This document shows, one piece after another, positions 1-8,002 of a stretch of DNA of 8,002 nucleotides. The position numbers and the translations under genes are program-made. The notes beneath the pieces were generated by a model. It saw nothing but the letters and a program-made list of their open reading frames with translations, was not told the DNA's origin and did not search any database. Origin of the DNA: Nevskiales bacterium (GTDB taxonomy: Bacteria; Pseudomonadota; Gammaproteobacteria; Nevskiales; Nevskiaceae); the NCBI GenBank assembly GCA_022616655.1, contig JAKEEJ010000123.1, positions 1 to 8,002 of the forward strand. The letters run 5' to 3'. Numbering within the stretch: the first letter of the stretch is position 1; each line of letters opens with the position of its first letter.

Positions 1-127
1 CATTGGATGCCAGCTTGAACGCATCCGCCACGCCCAGACGCCGTTGCAGTTCTTCAACCGGCATTCCGGGCGTGTAAGGCTCCAGGCTCAGAATGCCCGG
101 GAGCGCATTTTTCAGAATTTCAATCAC
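1..127 (-). CDS. hisC: Histidinol-phosphate aminotransferase, N-terminal 42 residues (cut by window edge)
   Basis: HisC is a PLP-dependent class I/II aminotransferase that converts imidazole-acetol phosphate and glutamate to histidinol phosphate in the cytoplasm. Only the first 42 codons are present. They read as the typical HisC N-terminus: an ALPGI segment (residues 8-12), EPYTPGMPVEELQRRLG (16-32; family PY.PGKPIEELQRELG), and KLASN (38-42), which in the family continues into ENP. I chose the GTG at 127-125 because a GGAG (135-138) sits 7 nt upstream, the protein then starts a few residues before the conserved ALPGI segment, and no ATG lies upstream in this frame. It follows pheA by 29 nt on the same strand, so it is probably cotranscribed. 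Relatives of HisC can also transaminate phenylpyruvate, so a second role in the last step of Phe or Tyr synthesis is possible but cannot be shown here. Confidence 0.88.
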   Translation of the reverse strand, partial: MIEILKNALPGILSLEPYTPGMPVEELQRRLGVADAFKLASN

Positions 128-134
128 GCGATGG

Positions 135-138
135 CTCC
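135..138 (-). promoter_or_regulatory. Shine-Dalgarno of hisC (GGAG)
   Basis: On the minus strand GGAG is followed after 7 nt by GTG (127-125). This is the strongest ribosome binding site in the minus-strand cluster, and it decides the non-ATG start of hisC. Confidence 0.6.
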
Positions 139-156
139 AGGCGCAGCGCCGGGAGA

Positions 157-1257
157 TCAGACCACGGCCCGCGGATAGGAGCCGAGAATTCTGAAATACG
201 CGGCGCGCGCGTTGGCCACGCCCAGTGCCTTTTTCACCGGCGCATCGTCCTGATGTCCTTCCAGGTCAATGAAAAAATTGTAATCCCAGGCCGCGCGGCG
301 CGAGGGACGCGACTCGATCTTGGTCAGGTTGATATGGGACTGTGCAAAAGGCTCCAGCAGCTGGAACAACGCCCCGGCGCGATCCTTGTGCGCCGACAGG
401 ACGATGGACGTCATGTCCTGTCCCGTCGGTTCCGGATTCTGCCGGCCGATCACCAGAAAGCGTGTCGTGTTGTCGGGATGGTCTTCGATATTTGAAGCCA
501 AAATATTCAGACGATACAGCTCTGCCGCCGCCGATCCCGCAATGGCCGCCCATTTTCCCTCTTTCCGGACCCTCTGCGCCGCCAGGCCGTTGCTGGCCAC
601 GGCGATGCGCTCCGCATCCGGCAGATGGGTGTCCAGCCATTTCCGGCATTGCGCAAAGGATTGCGCGTGTGCATAAACTTTCTCGACCCGGGCGAGTTTC
701 TGTTTCGACAGCAGGTGATGATGCACCGGCAGCCAAATTTCGCCACAGATGGACAAGGGCGTGTTGGCGAGCAGATCCAGAGTGCTGCTGACCACCCCTT
801 CCGTGGAATTCTCAATCGGCACCACGCCGTAGGCCGCGGACCCGGACTCCACGTCGCGGAAAATTTCATCAATCGCCGCGGCCGCCCGCGCCTGCACCGC
901 GTGGCCGAACTGTTTGTAGACTGCCGCCTGCGTGTACGTCCCTTCGGGCCCCAGGTACCCGACGGTCAGCGGCGATTCCAGAGCCCGGCAGGCCGACATG
1001 ATCTCGCGCATCAGGCGGGCCATCACCTGATCGCTGAGGGGACTCCTGAGTTTCCGGTTGCGCGTCATCGCCAGACGCAGAACTTCGGCCTCGCGTGCGG
1101 GCCGATAATGATCGTTGGCTGCGGCCGTGCCGCCCAGGCGGGTCTTGATGAAGCGGATTTCCTGCGCAATCCGCGCACGTCCGGAGATCAGCTCCTGGAT
1201 CCGCCGGTCGAGCTCGTCAATGCGCGCCCGTGCCCGCTTCAGCTCCGGGTCCTTCAT
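157..1257 (-). CDS. pheA: Bifunctional chorismate mutase / prephenate dehydratase (P-protein)
   Basis: A cytoplasmic 366-aa enzyme that turns chorismate into prephenate and then phenylpyruvate, committing flux to phenylalanine. The N-terminal AroQ chorismate mutase helices span about residues 5-95; by alignment with E. coli PheA from memory the active-site set is R10, R27, K38, R55, E56 and E94 (Glu where E. coli has Gln88). The prephenate dehydratase domain (about 97-272) shows GYLGPEGTYTQAA (100-112), VVPIENSTEGVV (145-156) and the catalytic TRF (265-267). The ACT domain (about 283-366) carries GALF (295-298) and ESRP (315-318), matching the GALV and ESRP motifs of phenylalanine feedback binding. 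The reading frame stays open upstream to 1584, but that part lies antisense within serA coding sequence. The ATG at 1257 starts right at the mutase domain and overlaps the serA stop (ATGA), which points to translational coupling; no clear Shine-Dalgarno precedes it. Confidence 0.96.
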   Translation of the reverse strand: MKDPELKRARARIDELDRRIQELISGRARIAQEIRFIKTRLGGTAAANDHYRPAREAEVLRLAMTRNRKLRSPLSDQVMARLMREIMSACRALESPLTVGYLGPEGTYTQAAVYKQFGHAVQARAAAAIDEIFRDVESGSAAYGVVPIENSTEGVVSSTLDLLANTPLSICGEIWLPVHHHLLSKQKLARVEKVYAHAQSFAQCRKWLDTHLPDAERIAVASNGLAAQRVRKEGKWAAIAGSAAAELYRLNILASNIEDHPDNTTRFLVIGRQNPEPTGQDMTSIVLSAHKDRAGALFQLLEPFAQSHINLTKIESRPSRRAAWDYNFFIDLEGHQDDAPVKKALGVANARAAYFRILGSYPRAVV

Positions 1258-2432
1258 GGGCCGTGGGTCAACAGCCGTGTTGAAAGCACGCCCTGGATGC
1301 CGGTGATTTCCTTCACGACTCCGCGGGGCACAACACCCTCCACGTCCACCAGGGTATACGCCACGTCGCCCCGCGACTTGTTGAGCAGGTCCGAGATATT
1401 GAGGTTGTGCTTGGCCAGCGCCGTGGTGATCTGGCCGACCATGTTCGGTACGTTGGCATTGGCGATGCACAGGCGCGTGGCACCGGCCACACGGGGCATC
1501 ACCGCCTCGGGAAAATTCACCGAGTTGCGGATGTTGCCGTTCTCCAGATAATCGCGCAGCTGTTCGGCCACCATGACGGCGCAATTGTCTTCCGCCTCAC
1601 CGGTGGAAGCACCGAGATGCGGCAGCGCAATCACGCGGGGATGCCGGTACAGAAGCTTCGTTGGAAAATCGCAGACGTAGGCACGCAGCTTGCCTTCGTC
1701 CAGACCGGCTTTCACCGCCGGTTCGTCCACCACGCCTTCGCGGGCGAAATTAAGCAGGATGGCGCCCTTCCTCATGTTCCGGATACGCGCAGTGTTGATC
1801 AGGTGCCGGGTGGCATCCAGCAGCGGCACATGGACCGTCACCACGTCGGCGCGCGCCAACAGATCGTCCACCGACAACGCCTGCTGCACCGCGGCGTTCA
1901 ACTGCCAGGCGTTCTGTACCGTGATGGATGGATCGTAACCCAGCACGCGCATGCCAAGGTCCAAAGCCGCATTGGCCACCCTGACTCCGATCGCGCCCAG
2001 ACCGATCACACCCAGGGTCTTGCCGGGCAACTCGAAACCGACAAATTTCTTCTTGCCCTCCTCGACCGCCTTGTGCAGCGTGGCATCGTCACCGTCGAGC
2101 GACTGGGTAAAACTCCAGGCCGGAATCAGATTGCGCGCCGCCAGCAACATGCCGGCCAATACCAGCTCCTTGACGGCATTGGCATTGGCGCCTGGGGCAT
2201 TGAACACCGGGATACCGCGCTGCGACATTTTCGTAACCGGAATGTTGTTGGTACCCGCGCCGGCGCGCCCGACGGCATTCACGGAAGCCGGGATGTCCAG
2301 TGCGTGCATGTCGGCCGAACGTACCAGGATCGCGTCCGGATCTTTTAGGTCGGAAGCCAGCGTGTAGCGATCGCGCGGCAGGCGCTCCAGCCCGACCGCG
2401 GAAATGTTGTTAAGCGTCTGAATTTTGAACAT
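1254..2432 (-). CDS. serA: D-3-phosphoglycerate dehydrogenase, short (~390 aa) ACT-domain type
   Basis: Oxidises 3-phosphoglycerate to 3-phosphohydroxypyruvate with NAD+, the first step of serine synthesis. The protein has 392 aa. The substrate domain (1 to about 95) includes GRAGAGTNNI (55-64) and NAPGANANAVKE (78-89). The Rossmann domain has GLGAIG (144-149), with D167 near the expected cofactor-selecting position. The catalytic Arg is R231 (in NFAREG) and the catalytic His is H272 (in LPHLGAST). The ACT domain (about 320-392) keeps N327 and N345, which align with the serine-binding Asn residues of E. coli SerA. Where the family has a catalytic Glu (FPTEP in E. coli) this protein has FPTKL, i.e. 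K259. The ATG at 2432 begins the conserved MFKIQTLNNIS; an upstream TTG in frame at 2489 would only add 19 unconserved residues. It lies 68 nt after serC. Assignment rests on fold, motifs and the serC neighbour. Confidence 0.93.
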   Translation of the reverse strand: MFKIQTLNNISAVGLERLPRDRYTLASDLKDPDAILVRSADMHALDIPASVNAVGRAGAGTNNIPVTKMSQRGIPVFNAPGANANAVKELVLAGMLLAARNLIPAWSFTQSLDGDDATLHKAVEEGKKKFVGFELPGKTLGVIGLGAIGVRVANAALDLGMRVLGYDPSITVQNAWQLNAAVQQALSVDDLLARADVVTVHVPLLDATRHLINTARIRNMRKGAILLNFAREGVVDEPAVKAGLDEGKLRAYVCDFPTKLLYRHPRVIALPHLGASTGEAEDNCAVMVAEQLRDYLENGNIRNSVNFPEAVMPRVAGATRLCIANANVPNMVGQITTALAKHNLNISDLLNKSRGDVAYTLVDVEGVVPRGVVKEITGIQGVLSTRLLTHGP

Positions 2433-2500
2433 GGACCGATCGCGTGCACAAAGGGCGCGTATTGTTGCAGCGCCGTGCCCCGGACGCAAAACAGGACCGG

Positions 2501-3577
2501 TTAGCCGCGAGTACGGGCGAATTCCTTCATGTACCCGATCAGTGCCTGCACACCCGCCTCGGGCATGGCGTTGTAGAGGCTGGCCCGCATGCCCCCGACC
2601 GAACGGTGACCCTTGAGTGTGGACAGCCCCGCCTGCTTCGCCCCCTTGAGGAACTCATCATCCAGCGTCGCGTCCTCGAGGATGAAGGGCACGTTCATCC
2701 ACGACCGTGCGCTTTTTTCCACCGGGCTGGAATAGAACGACTGCGAATCAAGGTAGTCGTACAGGAGGCCGGCCTTGCGCGCGTTGCGCCGGGCCATCCC
2801 CTCAAGACCGCCCTCCTTCTTGATCCACTGAAACACCAGCCCGGCGATGTACCAGGCGTAGCAGGGCGGCGTGTTGAGCATGGACTCGTTGTCCGCCATC
2901 TGTTTGTAGTCCAGCACCGAGGGCGTGATCGGCAGCGCCTGACCCAACAGGTCTTCGCGCACGATCACCATGACGAGGCCGGCCGGACCGGCGTTTTTCT
3001 GCGCACCGGCGTAAATCAGACCGAATTTCGAGACGTCCAGCGGCCGCGACAGGAAGGAAGAGGAAAAATCCGCCACCAGCGGCACGCCCGGGCTCTGCGG
3101 CACGAATGAGAACTCCACACCCTCGATGGTTTCGTTCGGCGTGTAGTGCAGATAAGCGGCGTTCGGATCGAGCTTCCACTCCGACAGCGGCGGGATGCGA
3201 TTGAACGTACCGGGCCTGGCGGCAATGTTCGCTTTGCCGTACTTGCCCGCCTCTTTCTGTGCCTTGACTCCCCAGGATCCGGTGACGACGTAGTCGGCCG
3301 AGGTCTTGCCCCGCAGCAGGTTCATCGGAATCGCCGCGAACTGCGCCGTGGCACCGCCCTGCAGGAACAGCACCTTGTAGTGGGCCGGTACGTTCAGCAG
3401 CTCGCGCAAATCCTTTTCGGCCTGCGCGGCGATGGACATGAAATCCTTGTCACGGTGCGACATCTCCATCACGGACATGCCGCTGCCGCTCCACTCCAGC
3501 ATCTCCGACTGTGCCTGTTTGAGCACCGCTTCCGGTAAAGTGGCAGGTCCCGCACTGAAATTGAATATTCTTTTCAT
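2501..3577 (-). CDS. serC: Phosphoserine aminotransferase
   Basis: A 358-aa cytoplasmic PLP enzyme of aminotransferase class V that converts 3-phosphohydroxypyruvate and glutamate to O-phosphoserine. The same enzyme type also acts in the DXP-dependent pyridoxal phosphate pathway. Visible motifs: FNFSAGPATLP at the N-terminus (5-15), EMSHRDK (38-44; H41 and R42 bind substrate phosphate in the family), FLQGGATAQF (71-80), W102 (stacks on PLP), D170 (faces the PLP nitrogen), the Schiff-base lysine K194 in YAGAQKNAGPAG (189-200), and HRSVGGMRAS (324-333). Length and motif order are normal. The ATG at 3577 starts the conserved MKRIFNFSAGP; the 53 nt before it are AT-rich and show no good Shine-Dalgarno. 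It sits between gyrA and serA, so the first two enzymes of serine synthesis are adjacent; no serB is in the window. Confidence 0.97.
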   Translation of the reverse strand: MKRIFNFSAGPATLPEAVLKQAQSEMLEWSGSGMSVMEMSHRDKDFMSIAAQAEKDLRELLNVPAHYKVLFLQGGATAQFAAIPMNLLRGKTSADYVVTGSWGVKAQKEAGKYGKANIAARPGTFNRIPPLSEWKLDPNAAYLHYTPNETIEGVEFSFVPQSPGVPLVADFSSSFLSRPLDVSKFGLIYAGAQKNAGPAGLVMVIVREDLLGQALPITPSVLDYKQMADNESMLNTPPCYAWYIAGLVFQWIKKEGGLEGMARRNARKAGLLYDYLDSQSFYSSPVEKSARSWMNVPFILEDATLDDEFLKGAKQAGLSTLKGHRSVGGMRASLYNAMPEAGVQALIGYMKEFARTRG

Positions 3578-3630
3578 TTCAAATATTTATTGATTATTCT
3601 TAAAGTGAATAAAAGCAGGGATAGGCCGCA
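3578..3630 (-). other. AT-rich gyrA-serC spacer, no terminator seen
   Basis: These 53 nt separate the gyrA stop from the serC start. The serC-proximal 40 nt are strikingly AT-rich compared with the surrounding genes. No stem followed by a T run was found, so read-through from gyrA into serC is likely. Several -10-like hexamers occur by composition alone. None has a convincing -35, and any start here would leave almost no leader, so I do not call a promoter. Confidence 0.4.
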
Positions 3631-6255
<2,625 letters not shown>

Positions 6256-6312
6256 TTATCTGGATGTCCGGTTCAATGGTCCGGCAATTTCAGGGGTACA
6301 GATACAAAGAAA

Positions 6313-6327
6313 GCGCCTTTTCGGCGC
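6313..6327 (-). promoter_or_regulatory. GC-rich hairpin at the predicted 5' end of the gyrA transcript
   Basis: On the minus strand GCGCC, GAAAA, GGCGC forms a 5-bp stem with a 5-nt loop, followed directly by TTTCTTT. With the predicted start of transcription near 6327-6329, this stem would be the first thing in the mRNA. It could protect the 5' end from decay. The T-rich tract after it also gives it a weak terminator or attenuator look. The structure is seen in the sequence; its function is inferred. Confidence 0.4.
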
Positions 6328-6334
6328 GCGCGAA

Positions 6335-6343
6335 ATTTTAACA
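6335..6343 (-). promoter_or_regulatory. Extended -10 promoter of gyrA (TGTTAAAAT)
   Basis: On the minus strand TAAAAT (6340-6335, one mismatch to TATAAT) is preceded by TGT, giving the TGn extended -10 element. No good -35 is found 16-18 nt upstream, as is common for extended -10 promoters. The predicted start near 6327-6329 leaves a leader of about 73 nt before the gyrA ATG. The stretch between the -10 and the start (TTCGCGC) is GC-rich, a feature known to make promoters sensitive to supercoiling or ppGpp. Confidence 0.5.
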
Positions 6344-6363
6344 CAGGGGCCTCAAAAGATGCA

Positions 6364-6430
6364 GCCACCCGCCCACGCCCGGTAGACTTACTGCACCCTG
6401 AAGCAAACGCAGCAAGGGAGCGCGGGTGGC
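6364..6430. repeat. 9-bp perfect inverted repeat (GCCACCCGC / GCGGGTGGC) with 49-nt spacer
   Basis: The arms are 6364-6372 and 6422-6430 and are exact reverse complements. The spacer holds short inner complements (CTGC/GCAG and CCCT/AGGG), so a folded RNA is possible. The right arm ends 3 nt before the GATAAT hexamer, and the left arm lies about 20 bp upstream of the gyrA -10, so a two-site operator is the other reading. Neither is proven. Confidence 0.45.
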
Positions 6431-6433
6431 CAC

Positions 6434-6439
6434 GATAAT
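6434..6439 (+). promoter_or_regulatory. Candidate -10 (GATAAT) for the rightward operon
   Basis: GATAAT has one mismatch to TATAAT and faces the gene at 6577, but there is no recognisable -35 at 16-18 nt. The alternative is TCGACA (6492-6497) with GGCAAT (6515-6520) at 17-nt spacing, a better -35 with a poor -10. I cannot choose between them. Confidence 0.22.
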
Positions 6440-6576
6440 GAGGACAACAGGCAACGCAGGCTCCAGGGCCTCGAATCCGATGGAGTGCCTTTCGACAAGC
6501 CGTACAAAAAGATGGGCAATAGACGGTTCCGGTACGGGGCAAGAATGGGCCGGTCGGTGAAGCTCTGAAATCCATC

Positions 6577-7635
6577 ATGGTTACGTTCGCCGCCGATGCC
6601 GTCATCGTACTGCTCATCTCGATACTGGTGTTCTCCTCGCTCGCGCTGATGTCCCGCTTTCTGGAGCACCTCCGCCGGATCCGCCTGCAGCGTCTTGAAC
6701 GCAAGATGCGAACGGCGTTGCAGGCTTACCTGGCGGGAAGCCTGCCGGCGGCGGAAACGGTCGTGCGACTGCACCGACCGCGCCCCGTGGCGCTGCGCGC
6801 GCTGCTGGATGTCGCAAGCGGATTACCGGCCGAGCCGCGGGAACGGTTGCATCCCGTACTCGAGCGTTTGCATCTTCATGAACATCAATTGACCGCCCTG
6901 CGGCACCGTGACTGGACACGCCGCGCCCATGCGGCCAGCTGGCTCGGCGTTCTTCATTACCGCAACGCCATCCCCGCGCTGATCGCAGCCCTGCAGGACG
7001 AAATGCTCGACGTGCGGATCGCGGCCGCCTATGCCCTGGTCCGACTTGAGGCCGGCGAGGCGGTCAAACCCGTTCTTTTCGGGCTGGCATTGCCGGGGGC
7101 GTGGCCGCTGCAGCGGGCTGCCGAAATCTTTCAGGAAATGGGACCGAAGGCGATCCCCCCCCTGCTGCAGGCGCTCAATACCGGCAACGTGTCCAATGCC
7201 GTGGCGGCGGTCGTGCTCAGGACGCTCGGCCTGCTTGAAGCCATCGAATCGGTACCGGTCCTGATCAGGTACCTGTCTCATTCCGACACGGAGCTGCGCA
7301 TCTCCAGCGCGAAATCTCTCGGACAGATCGGTCGCCCGGAAACAGCGGAGGCGCTCGGTGCCGCACTGGAGGACCCTGCCTGGGAGGTACGCAACGCCGC
7401 CGCGCAGGCCCTGGGCCGGCTGAAGGATGCCTCGGTCATTCCAGCCTTGTTGCGAAAACTGTCCGATCCGGCCTGGTGGGTACGTTTCAATGCGGCCGAA
7501 GCCCTGTTCCGGCTCAACGGCATCCGTGCGCTGAGGGAGGCAAGCCTTACCCATTCCGACCGGTTTGCCCGCGACATCAGCCGGCAGATCCTCGAGGAGC
7601 GCGGGTTCCTCACGGCGGAAGAAAATCTCGCATGA
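6577..7635 (+). CDS. Membrane-anchored HEAT-repeat protein
   Basis: A 352-aa protein of unknown function. Residues about 8-26 form one hydrophobic transmembrane helix, followed by an Arg-rich segment (R27 to R45), so the positive-inside rule puts the rest in the cytoplasm. From about 112 to 323 there are roughly seven HEAT-type helical repeats (near 112-139, 141-170, 177-203, 204-233, 236-264, 266-295 and 297-323), with the usual DPxxxVRxxAAxALGxL pattern clearest in the last three. Such solenoids are protein-binding scaffolds; no catalytic motif is visible. The ATG at 6577 is the only sensible start, since an in-frame stop lies at 6520 and no other start codon occurs between; the Shine-Dalgarno is weak. 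Its stop overlaps the next ATG (ATGA), so it is coupled to a glycosyltransferase and may act as its membrane partner or regulator. It also resembles PBS-lyase-type HEAT proteins, but no phycobilin context exists here. Confidence 0.85.
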   Translation: MVTFAADAVIVLLISILVFSSLALMSRFLEHLRRIRLQRLERKMRTALQAYLAGSLPAAETVVRLHRPRPVALRALLDVASGLPAEPRERLHPVLERLHLHEHQLTALRHRDWTRRAHAASWLGVLHYRNAIPALIAALQDEMLDVRIAAAYALVRLEAGEAVKPVLFGLALPGAWPLQRAAEIFQEMGPKAIPPLLQALNTGNVSNAVAAVVLRTLGLLEAIESVPVLIRYLSHSDTELRISSAKSLGQIGRPETAEALGAALEDPAWEVRNAAAQALGRLKDASVIPALLRKLSDPAWWVRFNAAEALFRLNGIRALREASLTHSDRFARDISRQILEERGFLTAEENLA

Positions 7636-8002
7636 CCATCGCGCTCCTGCTGGGAGGAATTTTCGGGTACTACTTCTGCCTGCATGGCATCTATTTCGTG
7701 CTGATGACCATCGGCTTGACTCAGTTGCAACGCTATCAGCAGGGCATCCTGTTCGGCGACTTTCAGCGGATCGCGGGCTCGCAGCTGACCCTGCCGTTCT
7801 CGGTCATCATTCCTGCGTACAACGAAGACAAGGTCATCTGTGAAACGGTACTGGGCGCACTCGGACTGCGCTATCCGCAGCACGAAGTGATTGTTGTCAA
7901 CGACGGCTCCACCGACCGTACCCTGCAGGTGCTGACCGAGCGGTTCGGCCTGCGCCTCATCCACAAGGTCAGCGCCGAACGCCTCAAGACCCGCGCCGTG
8001 CG
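7632..8002 (+). CDS. Family 2 glycosyltransferase, N-terminal part (cut by window edge)
   Basis: The first 123 residues of a membrane-associated GT2 enzyme, open to the window end. Residues about 3-29 are hydrophobic and likely a transmembrane helix. The catalytic GT-A domain starts at about 56 with FSVIIPAYNE (56-65), followed by EVIVVNDGSTDRT (85-97), where D91 is the first nucleotide-sugar-binding Asp. The layout of a membrane helix and then the GT-A core is that of processive synthases such as PgaC, hyaluronan and cellulose synthase relatives, but the motifs that would prove processivity (DxD and QxxRW) lie beyond the edge. The ATG at 7632 overlaps the previous stop by 4 nt and has GGAAG (7617-7621) 10 nt upstream. 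Likely role: polymerising or transferring sugars for an exported polysaccharide or envelope glycan. Sugar and product are unknown. Confidence 0.88.
   Translation, partial: MTIALLLGGIFGYYFCLHGIYFVLMTIGLTQLQRYQQGILFGDFQRIAGSQLTLPFSVIIPAYNEDKVICETVLGALGLRYPQHEVIVVNDGSTDRTLQVLTERFGLRLIHKVSAERLKTRAV

Larger units (their letters stand above)
6256..6576. other. Divergent intergenic region between gyrA and the HEAT-glycosyltransferase unit
   Basis: 321 bp with no gene I can support. The gyrA-proximal third holds the likely gyrA promoter and leader hairpin. The middle holds a 9-bp inverted repeat with a 49-nt spacer, and a GATAAT hexamer facing right. The rest (about 6445-6576) shows no clear Shine-Dalgarno for the gene at 6577: a GGTGA lies 16 nt from its ATG, too far to be convincing. 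A 40-codon open frame at 6438-6560 uses AGG, AGA, ATA and ACA codons, unlike its neighbours, and is probably not translated. No tRNA or known riboswitch fold was recognised. Confidence 0.6.

Noticed and set aside
625..1551. 308-codon plus-strand frame opposite pheA and serA
   Set aside because: It crosses two real genes on the other strand, has no recognisable motif or ribosome binding site, and is a composition artefact.
1258..1584. N-terminal extension of pheA up to 1584
   Set aside because: The added residues lie inside serA in another frame and have no homology to PheA. The mutase domain begins right after the ATG at 1257.
1407..2348. 313-codon plus-strand frame opposite serA
   Set aside because: Antisense to a clear serA with intact motifs; the predicted protein is His/Arg/Gln-rich and matches no family I know.
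2454..2474. 5-bp inverted repeat (GGCGC/GCGCC, 11-nt loop) between serC and serA as a terminator
   Set aside because: The stem is short, the loop is large and there is no T run, so it is not a credible terminator.
6422..6433. GGGTGGCCAC resembling the GGGTGGNACCGCG core of a T-box leader
   Set aside because: The match ends after GGGTGG, the conserved ACCGCG is missing, T-boxes are rare in proteobacteria, and the downstream genes are not amino-acid or tRNA-synthetase genes.
6438..6560. 40-codon open frame just before the HEAT gene (possible leader peptide)
   Set aside because: It uses AGG, AGA, ATA and ACA codons unlike its neighbours, has no spaced Shine-Dalgarno, and has no run of one amino acid as in attenuation leaders.
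6273..6774. Two minus-strand frames across the intergenic region and the start of the HEAT gene
   Set aside because: Low-complexity Arg/Cys/Ser-rich translations, no motif, and they overlap the 5' end of a well-supported plus-strand gene.

Overview
The window is chromosomal DNA, moderately GC-rich (roughly 60% by eye), and most likely from a gammaproteobacterium. The main reason is gene order. On the minus strand gyrA, serC, serA, pheA and the start of hisC follow one another, a local variant of the gammaproteobacterial gyrA-serC-pheA-hisC-aroA-cmk-rpsA neighbourhood. The bifunctional PheA (chorismate mutase, prephenate dehydratase and ACT) and a GyrA of 874 aa of the usual proteobacterial type agree with this. 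The presence of serA between serC and pheA, and a short SerA of about 390 aa, fit non-enteric lineages such as sulfur oxidisers and their relatives. I cannot name the genus.

Region 1 (1-6255, minus strand, transcribed right to left) is a housekeeping cluster. gyrA encodes the DNA-cutting subunit of DNA gyrase. After a 53-nt AT-rich spacer without a recognisable terminator comes serC, then after 68 nt serA. The serA stop overlaps the pheA start in an ATGA, and hisC begins 29 nt after pheA with a GTG start behind a good Shine-Dalgarno. SerA and SerC do the first two steps of serine synthesis. PheA does the two steps from chorismate to phenylpyruvate. HisC is a PLP aminotransferase of histidine synthesis, and its relatives can also act on aromatic keto acids. 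SerA and PheA both end in ACT domains, the usual sites of feedback by serine and phenylalanine.

Region 2 (6256-6576) is a 321-bp divergent intergenic region. Near gyrA it holds a good extended -10 promoter whose predicted transcript starts with a GC-rich hairpin. On the other side is a 9-bp perfect inverted repeat around a 49-nt spacer, and a weak promoter candidate facing right.

Region 3 (6577-8002, plus strand) is a two-gene unit that is not part of the conserved cluster. It has a membrane-anchored protein with about seven HEAT-type repeats and, overlapping it by 4 nt, a membrane-associated family 2 glycosyltransferase cut by the window end. The pair looks like the front of a surface polysaccharide or glycan operon. 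It is the least explained part of the window, but its product cannot be read from here. The rest is ordinary conserved metabolism, with details worth checking in SerA (Lys at the position of the catalytic Glu) and GyrA (a small Gly/Ala insertion encoded by a perfect palindrome).
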